Source of the DNA: Microbacterium sp.
Lineage (GTDB): Bacteria > Actinomycetota > Actinomycetes > Actinomycetales > Microbacteriaceae
DNA: 64,000 bases
Reading direction: 5' to 3'
Assembly (NCBI RefSeq): GCF_031178445.1
Contig: NZ_JAPSIY010000001.1
Coordinates: 455,237 to 519,236, forward strand
Below the pieces are notes generated by a model. The model was given only the letters and a program-made list of their open reading frames with translations, was not told the DNA's origin and made no database searches. Positions within the stretch are counted from its first letter, which is position 1; the number at the start of each line of letters is the position of its first letter. Positions 16,731 through 25,875 of the stretch are shown piece after piece. The position numbers and the translations under genes are program-made.

Positions 16731-17747
16731 GTGACACAGCAGCCCATCGGCGTCGGAGTGGCCGGATTCTGGCACGTGCACGCCGACGACTACGCCCGCG
16801 ACGCCACCGAGCATCCCGGCACCAGGGTCGCCGCCGCCTGGGACCCCGACCCGGCCCGCCGCCGGGACGGCGCCGACCGGCTGGGCGTCCCTGCCGCCGA
16901 TGACCTCGACGCCCTGCTCGCCCATCCCGACGTCGAGGCCATCACGGTCACGACGGCGACGAACGAGCACACCGAGGTCATCGGCCGCGCACTCGCGGCA
17001 GGCATGCCGGTGTTCACCGAGAAGCTCCTCGCGCCCACCGTCGCGGAGTGCGAGGCGCTGATCGAAGCCTCACGGGTTCATGCCACACCGCTCGTCGTGT
17101 CGCTGCCGCGGCTGTCGGAGCCGCTTATGACCACCATCGCGCGGCTGGTCGACGACGGCGCCCTCGGCGAGCTGACCTACGTGCGTGTGCGGATGGCGCA
17201 CGACGGCTGGCTCGGAGGCTGGCTTCCCGAGCGGTTCGCCGACCCGGCTGCGGCCATCGGCGGAGCGTTCGCCGACCTCGGCTGCCACCCCGCCTACCTC
17301 GTACAGCGCATGCTGGGGGCCACTCCCGAAGCGATCACCGCGGCTTACGGTCACATCACCGGACGCGCCGTCGAGGACAACGCCGTCGTCACCGCCCGCT
17401 ACGAGAACGGCGCGGTCGGCGTCGCCGAGGCGAGCTTCACGACGACGCCTGGCGCGTTCGCCGTCGAGGTGCGCGGCACCGAGGGCTCGCTGTTGCACGG
17501 CTTCGGCCGCGACGAGCTGATCGCCAAGGGCGGGCGGTTCGGTACGGACTGGACACCGGTGCCGCTGGAGCCGGCCGCGCCGTCGCCGTTCGACCTCTGG
17601 GTGTCTGCCATCCGCGGAGAGGCTCACAACGCAGACACCTCCGCCAACCTGCAGGCGGCCCTCGATCTGACCAGATTCGTCGTCGCGGCGAACCTCGCCG
17701 CCGCCGAGGGGGCGGCGGTGCCCATCGACCAGGAAGGAACGCCATGA
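16731..17747 (+). CDS. Gfo/Idh/MocA family oxidoreductase
   Basis: The 338-aa NAD(P)-dependent sugar or inositol dehydrogenase-type protein has an unusual dinucleotide-binding loop, GVGVAGFWHVHADDYA, in place of the strict GxGxxG. Other marks are TNEHTEVIGRALAAG, the EKLLAPT loop that replaces the usual EKP, and the DLGCHPAYLVQ segment. The start is GTG 16731 behind a GAAGGAG site. It shares an operon with a second family member. Position under a LacI-type operator ties it to glycan catabolism; the substrate is not known. Confidence 0.87.
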   Translation: MTQQPIGVGVAGFWHVHADDYARDATEHPGTRVAAAWDPDPARRRDGADRLGVPAADDLDALLAHPDVEAITVTTATNEHTEVIGRALAAGMPVFTEKLLAPTVAECEALIEASRVHATPLVVSLPRLSEPLMTTIARLVDDGALGELTYVRVRMAHDGWLGGWLPERFADPAAAIGGAFADLGCHPAYLVQRMLGATPEAITAAYGHITGRAVEDNAVVTARYENGAVGVAEASFTTTPGAFAVEVRGTEGSLLHGFGRDELIAKGGRFGTDWTPVPLEPAAPSPFDLWVSAIRGEAHNADTSANLQAALDLTRFVVAANLAAAEGAAVPIDQEGTP

Positions 17748-18805
17748 CCTCGCAGACTCAGCCGGTGCGCATCGGCCTCATCGGAGCGGGCGGCATCGCC
17801 GGAGCGCACGTGGCCGGATACCGTCTCAACCCCGAATCGGTGGTCTTCGCCGCCATCGCCGATCCCGTGCGCGAGAACGCCGAGAAGCGTCGTGGCGATG
17901 ACCCCGGGGTGCGCATCTACGACGACTACCGCGACATGATCGCAGCCGGTGGGTTGGACGCCGTGGACATCTGCCTGCCCCACCACCTGCACGCCGAGGC
18001 CGTGATCGCCGCGGCCGACGCCGGGCTGCACGTGCTGTGCGAGAAGCCCCTGTGCCTCACACAGGAGGAGGCCGCTGCCATCGACGCCGCGGTGCGCCGC
18101 AGCGGGATCACCGTGATGTGCGCGCACAACCAGCTCTTCCAGCCGGCGGTGGCCGCAGCCAGAGAGATGATCGAGAGCGGTGTGCTCGGCCGGGTGTACG
18201 AGGTGCGCACCACCGACAGCTTCTACAACGACTTCACTCCCGAGAGCATGGGCTGGCGTGCGGTCGCGGCGACCGCGGGAGGCGGAGAGCTGATCGACAC
18301 CGGCTACCACCCCCTGTATCTGCTGCAGTACCTCGCCGGCGGAACGCCGGTTTCGGTGACGGCCATGCTGTCACGGCACCGGCTGGACTTCATGGAGGGC
18401 GAGGACTCGGCGCAGGTGCTGGTGCGCTACGACAACGGCGTGGTCGGTCACGTGACCACCAGCTGGGCCTACCAGCCGGCGGTCGGCACCGAGAAGTTCT
18501 CGCTCGTCGGCGAGAAGGGCTCGCTCAGCTCCGACGGCACGACCCTCGTCTCCCGCATCCGCGGCGAGGAGCCCGTGAGCGTGACGTTCGAGCCCGTGCA
18601 CGAGTTCGCCGCCGAGATCGCCCACTTCGCCGAGAGCATCCGCCGCGGGACCAGGCCGATCCAGACGCACGAGGAGGGGATCGACGTGCTGGGCGTCATC
18701 CTGGCCGCGTACGAGTCGGAGCGTTCCGGCCGGATCGTCGACGTCGGGCGCGTCGCGGTCACCGACGTCCGGGAGGCCGTCCCGGATTCGCTGCCCGTCG
18801 GCTGA
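17744..18805 (+). CDS. Gfo/Idh/MocA family oxidoreductase
   Basis: This is a 353-aa paralogue of the preceding enzyme with a canonical N-terminus (GLIGAGGIAGAHVAGY), the nicotinamide-side EKPLCLTQEEA motif, and IDTGYHPLYLLQYL carrying the catalytic His region. ATG 17744 overlaps the previous stop (ATGA). Paired oxidoreductases in glycan loci often carry out oxidation-reduction of a sugar, for example 3-keto-glycoside chemistry or epimerisation. That role here is only a hypothesis. Confidence 0.88.
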   Translation: MTSQTQPVRIGLIGAGGIAGAHVAGYRLNPESVVFAAIADPVRENAEKRRGDDPGVRIYDDYRDMIAAGGLDAVDICLPHHLHAEAVIAAADAGLHVLCEKPLCLTQEEAAAIDAAVRRSGITVMCAHNQLFQPAVAAAREMIESGVLGRVYEVRTTDSFYNDFTPESMGWRAVAATAGGGELIDTGYHPLYLLQYLAGGTPVSVTAMLSRHRLDFMEGEDSAQVLVRYDNGVVGHVTTSWAYQPAVGTEKFSLVGEKGSLSSDGTTLVSRIRGEEPVSVTFEPVHEFAAEIAHFAESIRRGTRPIQTHEEGIDVLGVILAAYESERSGRIVDVGRVAVTDVREAVPDSLPVG

Positions 18806-18867
18806 GCCGCATCCCGCACGCCGCGCACAGCACGGATGTGGGGCTCGTGACGCCCCGCGTCGCGCGG

Positions 18868-19569
18868 TCAGGCCGTTGCCGCGGGCAGCTGCGGCAGGGG
18901 CAGCGCGTCCAGGAGCAGCTGCGCCAGCGCTTCGCCCTGTTCGATCTGCGGCCACCGCCCCGATGGCAGGTCGACCAGTGTGACGTCGCGGATGCGGCGC
19001 AGTTCGCGGGCCGGATCGATGTCTGCGTCGATCCAGCGCCTGACGTCGTCGGAGTGGAACTGAGTGGCGACGACCGTGGCCGGAACCTCGAACCGGCGCT
19101 CGTCCGTCAGATGCTGCGGGGTGTCGATGCCACGCAGCCCCGCCGCGCGTCGGCGCCCACGCAGCGCGGCGAGTGCATCGTCCTGCTTCTCACCCTCGGC
19201 AGGTTCTGCCGGGGCGCCGTGCGGGTCGGCACGGAATCCGCTGAGCACGTGCGTGCCGTCGGCACTGGGGAACCCTCCGACGTGGAAAGCGCGAGCGACG
19301 CGATCGGGTCGCCGGTTGACCGCTGCGTGCACAAGTCCGCAAGCCTCAGCATGGCCGACGAGTGCCACGGCGCCGCCCATCTGATCGATCGTCCTGGCGA
19401 TGTGCGCCACGTGGTCGGCCAGCATGAGACCCGTACGGTCGGACGCGCGCTCGGTCAGCCCGCGAAGTGTGAGCGGATGCGGCACGTGGCCCGCTGCGCG
19501 CAGCTTCGACGCCACCGTCTGCCAGGACGAACCGTCCAACCACAGCCCCGGCACCAGAATGACGTCCAT
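18868..19569 (-). CDS. Alpha/beta-hydrolase fold protein lacking the catalytic Ser and His
   Basis: The 233-aa protein matches small alpha/beta hydrolases from its first strand (MDVILVPGLWLDGSSW) onward. The nucleophile elbow reads VALVGHAEACG, with Ala74 where Ser is expected. The C-terminal catalytic His region reads SGRWPQIEQ, with Arg205 where SGHWP is usual. It is probably not an esterase; a binding or regulatory role, or gene decay, is possible. It is a monocistron between convergent neighbours, and the reading frame is intact. Confidence 0.75.
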   Translation of the reverse strand: MDVILVPGLWLDGSSWQTVASKLRAAGHVPHPLTLRGLTERASDRTGLMLADHVAHIARTIDQMGGAVALVGHAEACGLVHAAVNRRPDRVARAFHVGGFPSADGTHVLSGFRADPHGAPAEPAEGEKQDDALAALRGRRRAAGLRGIDTPQHLTDERRFEVPATVVATQFHSDDVRRWIDADIDPARELRRIRDVTLVDLPSGRWPQIEQGEALAQLLLDALPLPQLPAATA

Positions 19570-19682
19570 CGCACCTCCTCAGGGCTGCCATCCTCTGCGC
19601 GGGCGGCGGCAGCAGACGAGGGGCTTGCCAGTTCTGCAGTCCTGTGCAGTTCGCCGGAAGGACGCGGGTGCGCTGCGGCGCC

Positions 19683-21557
19683 TCAGTCGCGGATGCCGGC
19701 GGCGATCGCGTCCTCGCAGCCCAGCAGGAGGACGCCGGCGCTCCAGGCATGCGAGAGGGTGAGCAGCATCCCCTTCGGCTGGAAGCACTCCGTCTGGTAG
19801 TACCGCTCGGTGACCATGCCCCGGTACGCGTTGAAGTCACCGTCGAATCGGGAGACGAACTGACGGAAGCAGGCGAGCGCCTCGACCGCCCGCTCGCGGT
19901 AGTGCGCATCGCCGGTCGCCTCGGCGAGCTGCAGCATCTCGCGAGTCATCACGAGCCCGTATGCATGCAGATGCTGGTTCGACGGCGATGCCTGGTCTGC
20001 GCCTCGGGTGCCGAAGTCGTAGACGCCGAGCATGGATGAGGGTGGGAACGAGACGTCGTAGCAGTAGCGGAAGCTCAGGGCGAAGTCGGCGGCGCGCCCG
20101 GCGAGGCCGAGCCAGACATCGTCCCGGGTGGCGCGGTACAGGGCCATGTACGCCATGACGGCGACGTAGCCGTCTTCGCTGCTCGGCGCCAGGTCGACGT
20201 CCTCGGGGGCGCCGTGCAGGTTCTCGTCGAGCACCGCGGCGGCGTAGCACTCGCCGGCGCGCTCGGCGGCGGCGAGGTAGCGCGGATCCCATTGGGCGGC
20301 CTCGGCGAGGGCGCCCACCCAGGCCAGGCCGGCGGTTCCCCGCCAGGAGAGCACCTCGCCGGTCTCGGCGTGGTGGATGCTGCCCAGCGCGCCGTCATCG
20401 CGCTGCCTGGCGACGACGGCGTCGAGGTTCGAGATGGCGATCTCGCGCCAGGCCTGATCGCCGGTGAGATCGACAGCGCGCACCAGGAACTGGGTCGCTT
20501 CGCCGAGCGTTCGACTGTGCAGACCGCGGCGATGATGCGTCCAGCTCTGCGTCCAGCCTCTGTTCCTATACCAGACGCCCCAGAGCGTGCCGCTGGGAGA
20601 CAGCTCGGCGGTGCAGAAATCGATCACCCGGTGTGCCGCTGCCCGCAGGTTCTCGTCGTCGGTGCGCGCAGCATGACGCAGCATGGCGTAGGCCCACGGG
20701 ATGCCTGAGACCCAGCCGACATGCATGGCCTGACGATCGACCGGCCGTCCATCCTGACCGGACACCTCTCGATCGAAGCCGGCTGTCTCGAGCAGCACGC
20801 CGGGATCGGGGTCGTAGTGCCAGCGCAGCAGTCCCTCCGCCGCCAGTGTCGCCGCCGTGGACACGTCGACCCAGGGTCGCAGCGGTGCCGCGGCAGAGTG
20901 CTCCGCATGGAGCTCGCGCAGCACTCGTGCGTAGTCGTGGCGGTCCGGCAGCAGCTCGATCACCCGCACCGGCAGCTCGACCGTCTCGCCCGGAGCGAAG
21001 CGGTGCCTCAGCACCTGGGCGCGTCGTGGCTCGGCGTCGCCGTAGTAGGTGACGGGGTGCTCGCGTGCCGGGAAAGTGGCGGACAGCACCGCCTGCTCGC
21101 CGTGCAGCGCGAAGCCGAGACCCGTCAGGCCGAGAGCGGTCTCGGGTGCCGTCGACAGTGCCGCACCGTGGCGACCGGCGCCCGGCCAGACCATGACGGC
21201 CGGGGAGGCGGCCCGATCGGAGCGGAAGTGCCACTCGTCGCTCACGAACGGGTCGTGCGGGCCATCGGCATCCACGGCGGCCTGGAAGCGCGGGAAGAGC
21301 CGATCGTTCTGGGCCGGCCGGTTCTCGCCGTAGAACAGGCCCGGGATCATCCACCACGGGTCGGATGCGCCCGGCAGGGTGATCGACACCCGCACGGCGG
21401 CATCCACGGGGGCCGGTCCGTCGAAGCGCACGCGCACGAGATGCCCGCCTGTACCGTCGTCGCGGATGTCGATGGCGAAGCCGGTCGGATCGGCGTCGAG
21501 CACTTCGGCCGTCGGACGCAGCTGCGGCCGCAGCCCGACTGCGTCGGCGTCCGTCAC
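19683..21557 (-). CDS. Uncharacterised (alpha/alpha)-barrel protein coupled to GH38
   Basis: The 624-aa protein has an N-terminal beta-rich half with WWMIPGLFYGENRP and a C-terminal helical half with repeated aromatic motifs (WVSGIPWAYAML, WYRNRGWTQSWTHH, ATQFLVRAVDLTGD, WRGTAGLAWVGALAEAA). This is the look of six-hairpin glycosidases and unsaturated glucuronyl hydrolases. The specific family was not recognised. GTG 21557 overlaps the GH38 stop (GTGA), so the two are made together. No signal peptide is present. It probably acts on an oligosaccharide or glycoside in the cytosol (inference). Confidence 0.7.
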   Translation of the reverse strand: MTDADAVGLRPQLRPTAEVLDADPTGFAIDIRDDGTGGHLVRVRFDGPAPVDAAVRVSITLPGASDPWWMIPGLFYGENRPAQNDRLFPRFQAAVDADGPHDPFVSDEWHFRSDRAASPAVMVWPGAGRHGAALSTAPETALGLTGLGFALHGEQAVLSATFPAREHPVTYYGDAEPRRAQVLRHRFAPGETVELPVRVIELLPDRHDYARVLRELHAEHSAAAPLRPWVDVSTAATLAAEGLLRWHYDPDPGVLLETAGFDREVSGQDGRPVDRQAMHVGWVSGIPWAYAMLRHAARTDDENLRAAAHRVIDFCTAELSPSGTLWGVWYRNRGWTQSWTHHRRGLHSRTLGEATQFLVRAVDLTGDQAWREIAISNLDAVVARQRDDGALGSIHHAETGEVLSWRGTAGLAWVGALAEAAQWDPRYLAAAERAGECYAAAVLDENLHGAPEDVDLAPSSEDGYVAVMAYMALYRATRDDVWLGLAGRAADFALSFRYCYDVSFPPSSMLGVYDFGTRGADQASPSNQHLHAYGLVMTREMLQLAEATGDAHYRERAVEALACFRQFVSRFDGDFNAYRGMVTERYYQTECFQPKGMLLTLSHAWSAGVLLLGCEDAIAAGIRD

Positions 21558-24145
21558 ACCGGGCCGCCGTCCAGAGGCCACTCGAGCAGATCCACCTCGA
21601 CGATCTCTTCCTGCGGATCGAGCGGAACCCGGAACGTGCGCACCTGATGCGGGCGGAAATCGGCTTCCAGCGTGCGGCCGGCGACGGGAATCGCGATCCG
21701 TGCCGACCCCTCGCGTCCATGGGTCTCGACGGCGCGGAGGATGAGATCGGCCGGACCGCTCTCGGGAGCATCCTCGCTGCCCTTCACCGCCGTGACCATG
21801 ACCTGCCCGTCGCCGTCGTCGACGAAGCTGTGCTGCGGCGCCAGATCACCGGTGTGGAACGACTCCTGCTGTGCGCGCACCGGCGCGCCCAGCACGGCCG
21901 CCCGCCGGGTCGGCTGCGCACGGCGCCAGTCGCCGCCGTGCGGGATGAGCTCCAGGCCGAACCGCTGCACGCCCTGATCCTGAAAGGAGTACACGCCATC
22001 GGGATCGAGCAGTCGCGGGTCGTGCCAGGAATACACCGGGCTGCGCACCGCGGTGATCCCGATGCTCGGCGCGTCGTCGTGTGCATCGCCGGCCGGAGAG
22101 ACGTCCCAGCCGTGCTTCGAGGTGCAGACGACGGTGAGCCCGGCCGGTCTGCCGTCCAGTTCGCCGGTCAGGTCGACCCAGGACTGCGCCGGTTCCTCGG
22201 CGCCGTCGACCGGTCGCTCGATCGTGCCATACGGGATCTCGTAGGTCGCCCGAGGGTCGTCGAGGCCCACCGGGAAGCGCAGCTTGAGCAGGTGCGCCTT
22301 CTCGCGCCAGTCGAGCGCGACGTCGACTCGTACGGCACTGGCGTCGTGGGCGAGCAGATACTCCTCCACCAGCGTGCTGCCTCCCCACGAACGCTCCACC
22401 CGAACCCGCGAGCGCAGCGGGCCGCGCTCGCGCACCACGATGCGGTCGAGTGTCATCGCCGCCCCCGGCCACGCGTAGGAGATCACACGATGGCCCCAGG
22501 TGTCGGTCGGATCATCGCAGATCGCCGTGCGCGCCGAGCCACGCGTGCCCTGCAGCGGATCGATGCCGGTGGACTTGTCGAGCAGCGAGACGAGATCGCC
22601 GGTGGCGGGATCAAGCTCGAGACGCAGGTGCTCGTTCTCGATCACCGTGCCGTCGTCGGACACCGCCAGCGACGACCGCGCAGGCAGCGCGGGACCGGGC
22701 AGCAGACGGTAGAGCGCGTACCCGAGCGCGGGGACGTCGGCGCGGAAGGTGACAGCGCCGCGGCTGCGGTCGCCGGTCGTCGCAGTCGACTGGGTGGCCT
22801 GAGACAGCACCGGCGCACCGGTGTGGTCGACCACGCGCACGCCGTGCGGCTGTGCCCCGTACTGCATGTCGACGTCGACTGCGACGGGCCACGGATGCGG
22901 ATTGAACACGACCACCGGCTGCGTCGCCTCGTCCATCGGGATGTCGATGCGACGGGCGATGCGGTTGTGCGCGGCGGTGATGATGCGCTTGGAGATGGCG
23001 ATCGCCTCGCCGAGTTGATCGCGCGCGTCGTCGTATGACGGTTCGATGGCCGAGCCCGGGAGGATGTCGTGGAACTGGTTGAACAGCACCTGCTTCCAAG
23101 CGCGCTCCAGGTCATCGCGGGGGTAGGTCTCGGCCCCCATGGCCACTTCGACCGCCGCCCAGCGCTCTGCCGACAGCACGGCATGCTGGGCCCGCCGCTG
23201 CCACGCCTTGATGCCGGAGTGGGCGGAGTAGCATCCGGGTGCGTGGTGCTGAAGGTCGTCACGACGCGTGGTGAGCCCGCCGAGGAACGCGTCCCCCCTC
23301 GCGAGCATCTCGTCGAAGTAGGCGCGCGGCGACGACATCGTCATCCTCCCGAAAGTGCCCATCCGGTCGTACCGGTGGATCGAATCGATGTTGGCCTTCG
23401 TGGGTCCGCCGCCGTGGTTGCCGACGCCGTAGAACACCATCATCTCGCCGAGTGAGCGGTCGAGCTGGCCGAGCGACTTCTCGGTCTGCCCTGCCACGTC
23501 GCCTGGCGGGCTGCAGTACTCGAACGGGATGCGGTACGCGAGCACCCTGGACCCGTCGGCCGACTCCCAGTGGAACAGGGTCTCGTCGAGATCCCCCTCG
23601 TGGGGTCCGGGGCGCAGGAAGCAATAGGAGTCCATCCGGTGCCCGCGCAGTATCTGCGGCAGGCTCGCGCTGTGCCCGAACGGGTCGACGTTCATCCCGA
23701 CGGAGGCGATGCGGCCGAAGCGCGACTGCAGATAGCGCTGCCCGTACAGGCCCTGACGCGCGAAGGACTCGCCCATCGGCATATTGCAGTCCGGTTCGAC
23801 CCACCACCCGCCGACGTTCACCCAGCGGCCTTCCTCGACGCGCTCGGCGATGCGCGCGAACAGCTCCGGGTCCTGCTCCTCGACCCACGACAGCAGCACG
23901 ATCTGGTCGCAGGTGAAGATGAAGTCGGGGTACTCGTCCATGCGGTCCAGGGCGCTGGCGAACGTGGCGCGCGCCTCCTGGTACCCCTCCTGCCACGGCC
24001 ACAGCCACACCGGATCCAGGTGAGCGTTGCCGATCATGTGCAGAGTGCGATCGGGCGTCGCCGCCGGCCGCGGAGCAGGGGTCATGTCGGCCGGCTGCGC
24101 GCCGGACGGCGCGTTCGAGACGGGTGCGCGGTCGTCGCGACTCAC
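21554..24145 (-). CDS. GH38 alpha-mannosidase
   Basis: The 863-aa cytosolic glycoside hydrolase has the GH38 pattern. The metal-binding NAHLDPVWLWPW gives His42/Asp44, and GMNVDPFGHSASLPQ carries the nucleophile Asp154. A middle three-helix domain (HSGIKAWQRRAQHAVLSAE) and a large beta-rich C-terminal half follow. It hydrolyses alpha-mannosides. The GTG start at 24145 has an AGGAGAGG site and overlaps the SIS gene stop. It is the third gene of the operon ROK-SIS-GH38-barrel protein, which begins behind a LacI-type operator. Confidence 0.92.
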   Translation of the reverse strand: MSRDDRAPVSNAPSGAQPADMTPAPRPAATPDRTLHMIGNAHLDPVWLWPWQEGYQEARATFASALDRMDEYPDFIFTCDQIVLLSWVEEQDPELFARIAERVEEGRWVNVGGWWVEPDCNMPMGESFARQGLYGQRYLQSRFGRIASVGMNVDPFGHSASLPQILRGHRMDSYCFLRPGPHEGDLDETLFHWESADGSRVLAYRIPFEYCSPPGDVAGQTEKSLGQLDRSLGEMMVFYGVGNHGGGPTKANIDSIHRYDRMGTFGRMTMSSPRAYFDEMLARGDAFLGGLTTRRDDLQHHAPGCYSAHSGIKAWQRRAQHAVLSAERWAAVEVAMGAETYPRDDLERAWKQVLFNQFHDILPGSAIEPSYDDARDQLGEAIAISKRIITAAHNRIARRIDIPMDEATQPVVVFNPHPWPVAVDVDMQYGAQPHGVRVVDHTGAPVLSQATQSTATTGDRSRGAVTFRADVPALGYALYRLLPGPALPARSSLAVSDDGTVIENEHLRLELDPATGDLVSLLDKSTGIDPLQGTRGSARTAICDDPTDTWGHRVISYAWPGAAMTLDRIVVRERGPLRSRVRVERSWGGSTLVEEYLLAHDASAVRVDVALDWREKAHLLKLRFPVGLDDPRATYEIPYGTIERPVDGAEEPAQSWVDLTGELDGRPAGLTVVCTSKHGWDVSPAGDAHDDAPSIGITAVRSPVYSWHDPRLLDPDGVYSFQDQGVQRFGLELIPHGGDWRRAQPTRRAAVLGAPVRAQQESFHTGDLAPQHSFVDDGDGQVMVTAVKGSEDAPESGPADLILRAVETHGREGSARIAIPVAGRTLEADFRPHQVRTFRVPLDPQEEIVEVDLLEWPLDGGPV

Positions 24146-24720
24146 GGCAGGTCCTCTCCTGCGGCCCAGGCGTCCAGCATCTCGGACAGAGCGTGCAGAA
24201 GGAAGGTGTGGAGCTCTTGGATGCGCGGCGTCTCGCTGCTCGGGGCGAGAAGCACGTGATCGGCGAGCGCCAGGGAGGCACCGCCGTCGCCTCCGGCGAA
24301 CAGGAGCGTCGTGGCACCGTTGGCGCGTGCGGCGGTCAGACCTCGCACGATGTTCGCCGAACGGCCGGAGGTGGTGAACGCCGCCACCACGTCGCCGGGG
24401 CGTGCGAGCGCCTCGACCTGGCGCGAGAAGACGTCCTCGAAGGAGTAGTCGTTGGCGATGCAGGTCGACACCGTCGCATCGGTGGTGAGCGTGACGGCGG
24501 GCAGCGGCCTGCGATCGCGCCGGTAATGGCCGATGAGCTCGCCCGTGAAGTGCTGGGCGTCGGCCGCACTGCCGCCGTTTCCGAAGGTGTACAGCGTGCC
24601 GCCGCGCTCGAAGGCGTCGATGAGCACGCCGCCGACGGCGCGCACGTCGTCGAGCAGCCCGGTCGCTTCTTCGGCGGTGCGGATGTGCGCCTCGAGTTGG
24701 GCGGTGAGCAGATCAGACAA
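24142..24720 (-). CDS. SIS-domain sugar-phosphate isomerase (GmhA-like)
   Basis: The 192-aa single-SIS-domain protein resembles sedoheptulose-7-phosphate isomerase, with TFGNGGSAADAQHFTGEL, the AFTTSGRSANIVRGL phosphate loop and a C-terminal IQELHTFLLHALSE helix. The start is a rare TTG at 24720. A perfect AAGGAGG (minus strand of 24727-24733) lies six bases upstream, and the gene overlaps the ROK stop by eight bases. In this operon it may isomerise the sugar phosphate made by the ROK kinase, such as mannose-6-phosphate to fructose-6-phosphate. No heptose pathway genes are nearby. Confidence 0.8.
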   Translation of the reverse strand: MSDLLTAQLEAHIRTAEEATGLLDDVRAVGGVLIDAFERGGTLYTFGNGGSAADAQHFTGELIGHYRRDRRPLPAVTLTTDATVSTCIANDYSFEDVFSRQVEALARPGDVVAAFTTSGRSANIVRGLTAARANGATTLLFAGGDGGASLALADHVLLAPSSETPRIQELHTFLLHALSEMLDAWAAGEDLP

Positions 24721-25678
24721 GCGGGGCCTCCTTGGCCAGGTCGAGGGCGAGAGCGCCGGCACCGATCACGCACACCTCGTCGCCGAGACCGGCGAGCGAG
24801 ACCTGGGCGCGTGCCGCGGGCGGCATGGCGGTCGTGCGCACGATCTCGCGCACGGGGTCGAGCAGCATGGCGCCGGAGCGGGTGACGCCTCCGCCGAGGA
24901 TGACCACGTGCGGTTCGAAGACGTTGACGAGGTCGGTCACGGCCTGGCCGAGCAGAGCGGTCGTCTCGTGCCACACCTGTGTCGCCAGCGGGTCGCCGTC
25001 GGATGCCGCGCGCGAGACATGCTCGGCCCGCACCTCCGGCAGATCGCGCAGCACGGAGGGCTGGTCGCCGGCGGCGATCAGCTCGTTCGCCCGCGCGGCG
25101 ATGTTGGTGCCGGAGGCGTACGCCTCGAGGCATCCGCGGCGGCCGCATTCGCAGAGCCGCCCTCCCGGGCGCACGGTGAGATGACCGAACTCGCCGCCGT
25201 TGCCGGCCGCTCCCCGGTGCAGCCTGCCGTCGATCACCGATCCGCCTCCGACGCCGGTGGAGAGCGTGAGGTACAGCGCGATGCCGGCACCGCGCGCGGC
25301 GCCGAAGCGGTGCTCGCCCAGCACGGCGGCGGTCGCGTCGTTCTCGACGACGGCGGGCACGCCGAACGCCTCGCTCGCCATGGCCACGATCGGCACGTCG
25401 ATCCAGCCCGGCAGGTGCAGCGGATTGGTGAGCACCCCGGCATCCGCGTCGAGAGGCCCGCCGCAGCTGATGCCGACCGCCGTCGGCTCGCCGAGCCCGG
25501 CCGTGCGGATGCTGCGCCGGCCCATGTCGAAGAGGTGCGCGATGACGGCATCGGGGCCGCGGTGCTTGTCGGTGGGCTCGGTGAGCAGGCCGTGGCTTCG
25601 TCCGTCGGACGTCACGACCGCGACGGCGAGCTTCGTGCCGCCGATGTCCAGCGCGAGCACGGGCTGCTGCGTTGCCAT
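24713..25678 (-). CDS. ROK-family sugar kinase
   Basis: The 321-aa ROK kinase has VLALDIGGTKLAVAVV at the N-terminus, EFGHLTVRPGG, and the zinc-binding CECGRRGCLEAYASG. There is no DNA-binding domain. It is the promoter-proximal gene of the GH38 operon and starts at ATG 25678. Phosphorylation of mannose or another hexose released by the downstream glycosidases is the most economical role. Glucokinase activity is the alternative. Confidence 0.87.
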   Translation of the reverse strand: MATQQPVLALDIGGTKLAVAVVTSDGRSHGLLTEPTDKHRGPDAVIAHLFDMGRRSIRTAGLGEPTAVGISCGGPLDADAGVLTNPLHLPGWIDVPIVAMASEAFGVPAVVENDATAAVLGEHRFGAARGAGIALYLTLSTGVGGGSVIDGRLHRGAAGNGGEFGHLTVRPGGRLCECGRRGCLEAYASGTNIAARANELIAAGDQPSVLRDLPEVRAEHVSRAASDGDPLATQVWHETTALLGQAVTDLVNVFEPHVVILGGGVTRSGAMLLDPVREIVRTTAMPPAARAQVSLAGLGDEVCVIGAGALALDLAKEAPLV

Positions 25679-25711
25679 TCTCTCCTCCGGCCTGCACGCT
25701 CGGCGTGCACA

Positions 25712-25756
25712 TGTGACATCGTTCCCACATCATAGCAACGCAATCGCCCGTGACAA
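25712..25756 (-). promoter_or_regulatory. Promoter with LacI-type operator, site 2 (ROK-SIS-GH38 operon)
   Basis: On the minus strand, TTGTCA (25756-25751), a 16-nt spacer and TATGAT (25734-25729) form a strong sigma70-type promoter. The operator TGTGACATCGTTCCCACA (plus strand 25712-25729) begins at the last base of the -10 box and covers the expected start of transcription. This is classic repressor geometry. No other feature was seen between the ROK start and the LacI stop at 25876. Confidence 0.75.
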
Positions 25757-25875
25757 GAGGTGCGCTCGTGGCAAGGGGCGGCGGACGTCAACCGTGCGGC
25801 CAGCCGCGCAGCGTGGCTGTCGGCCGCGCGGGTACCCCGGTGGGGCCGCCTCCCCGGAAATCGCGGCGGCGTCGG

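Noticed and set aside
18838..18857. Small GGGGC/GCCCC hairpin between convergent genes as a terminator
   Set aside because: The stem is only five base pairs with no T-run on either strand; it could be chance in GC-rich DNA.
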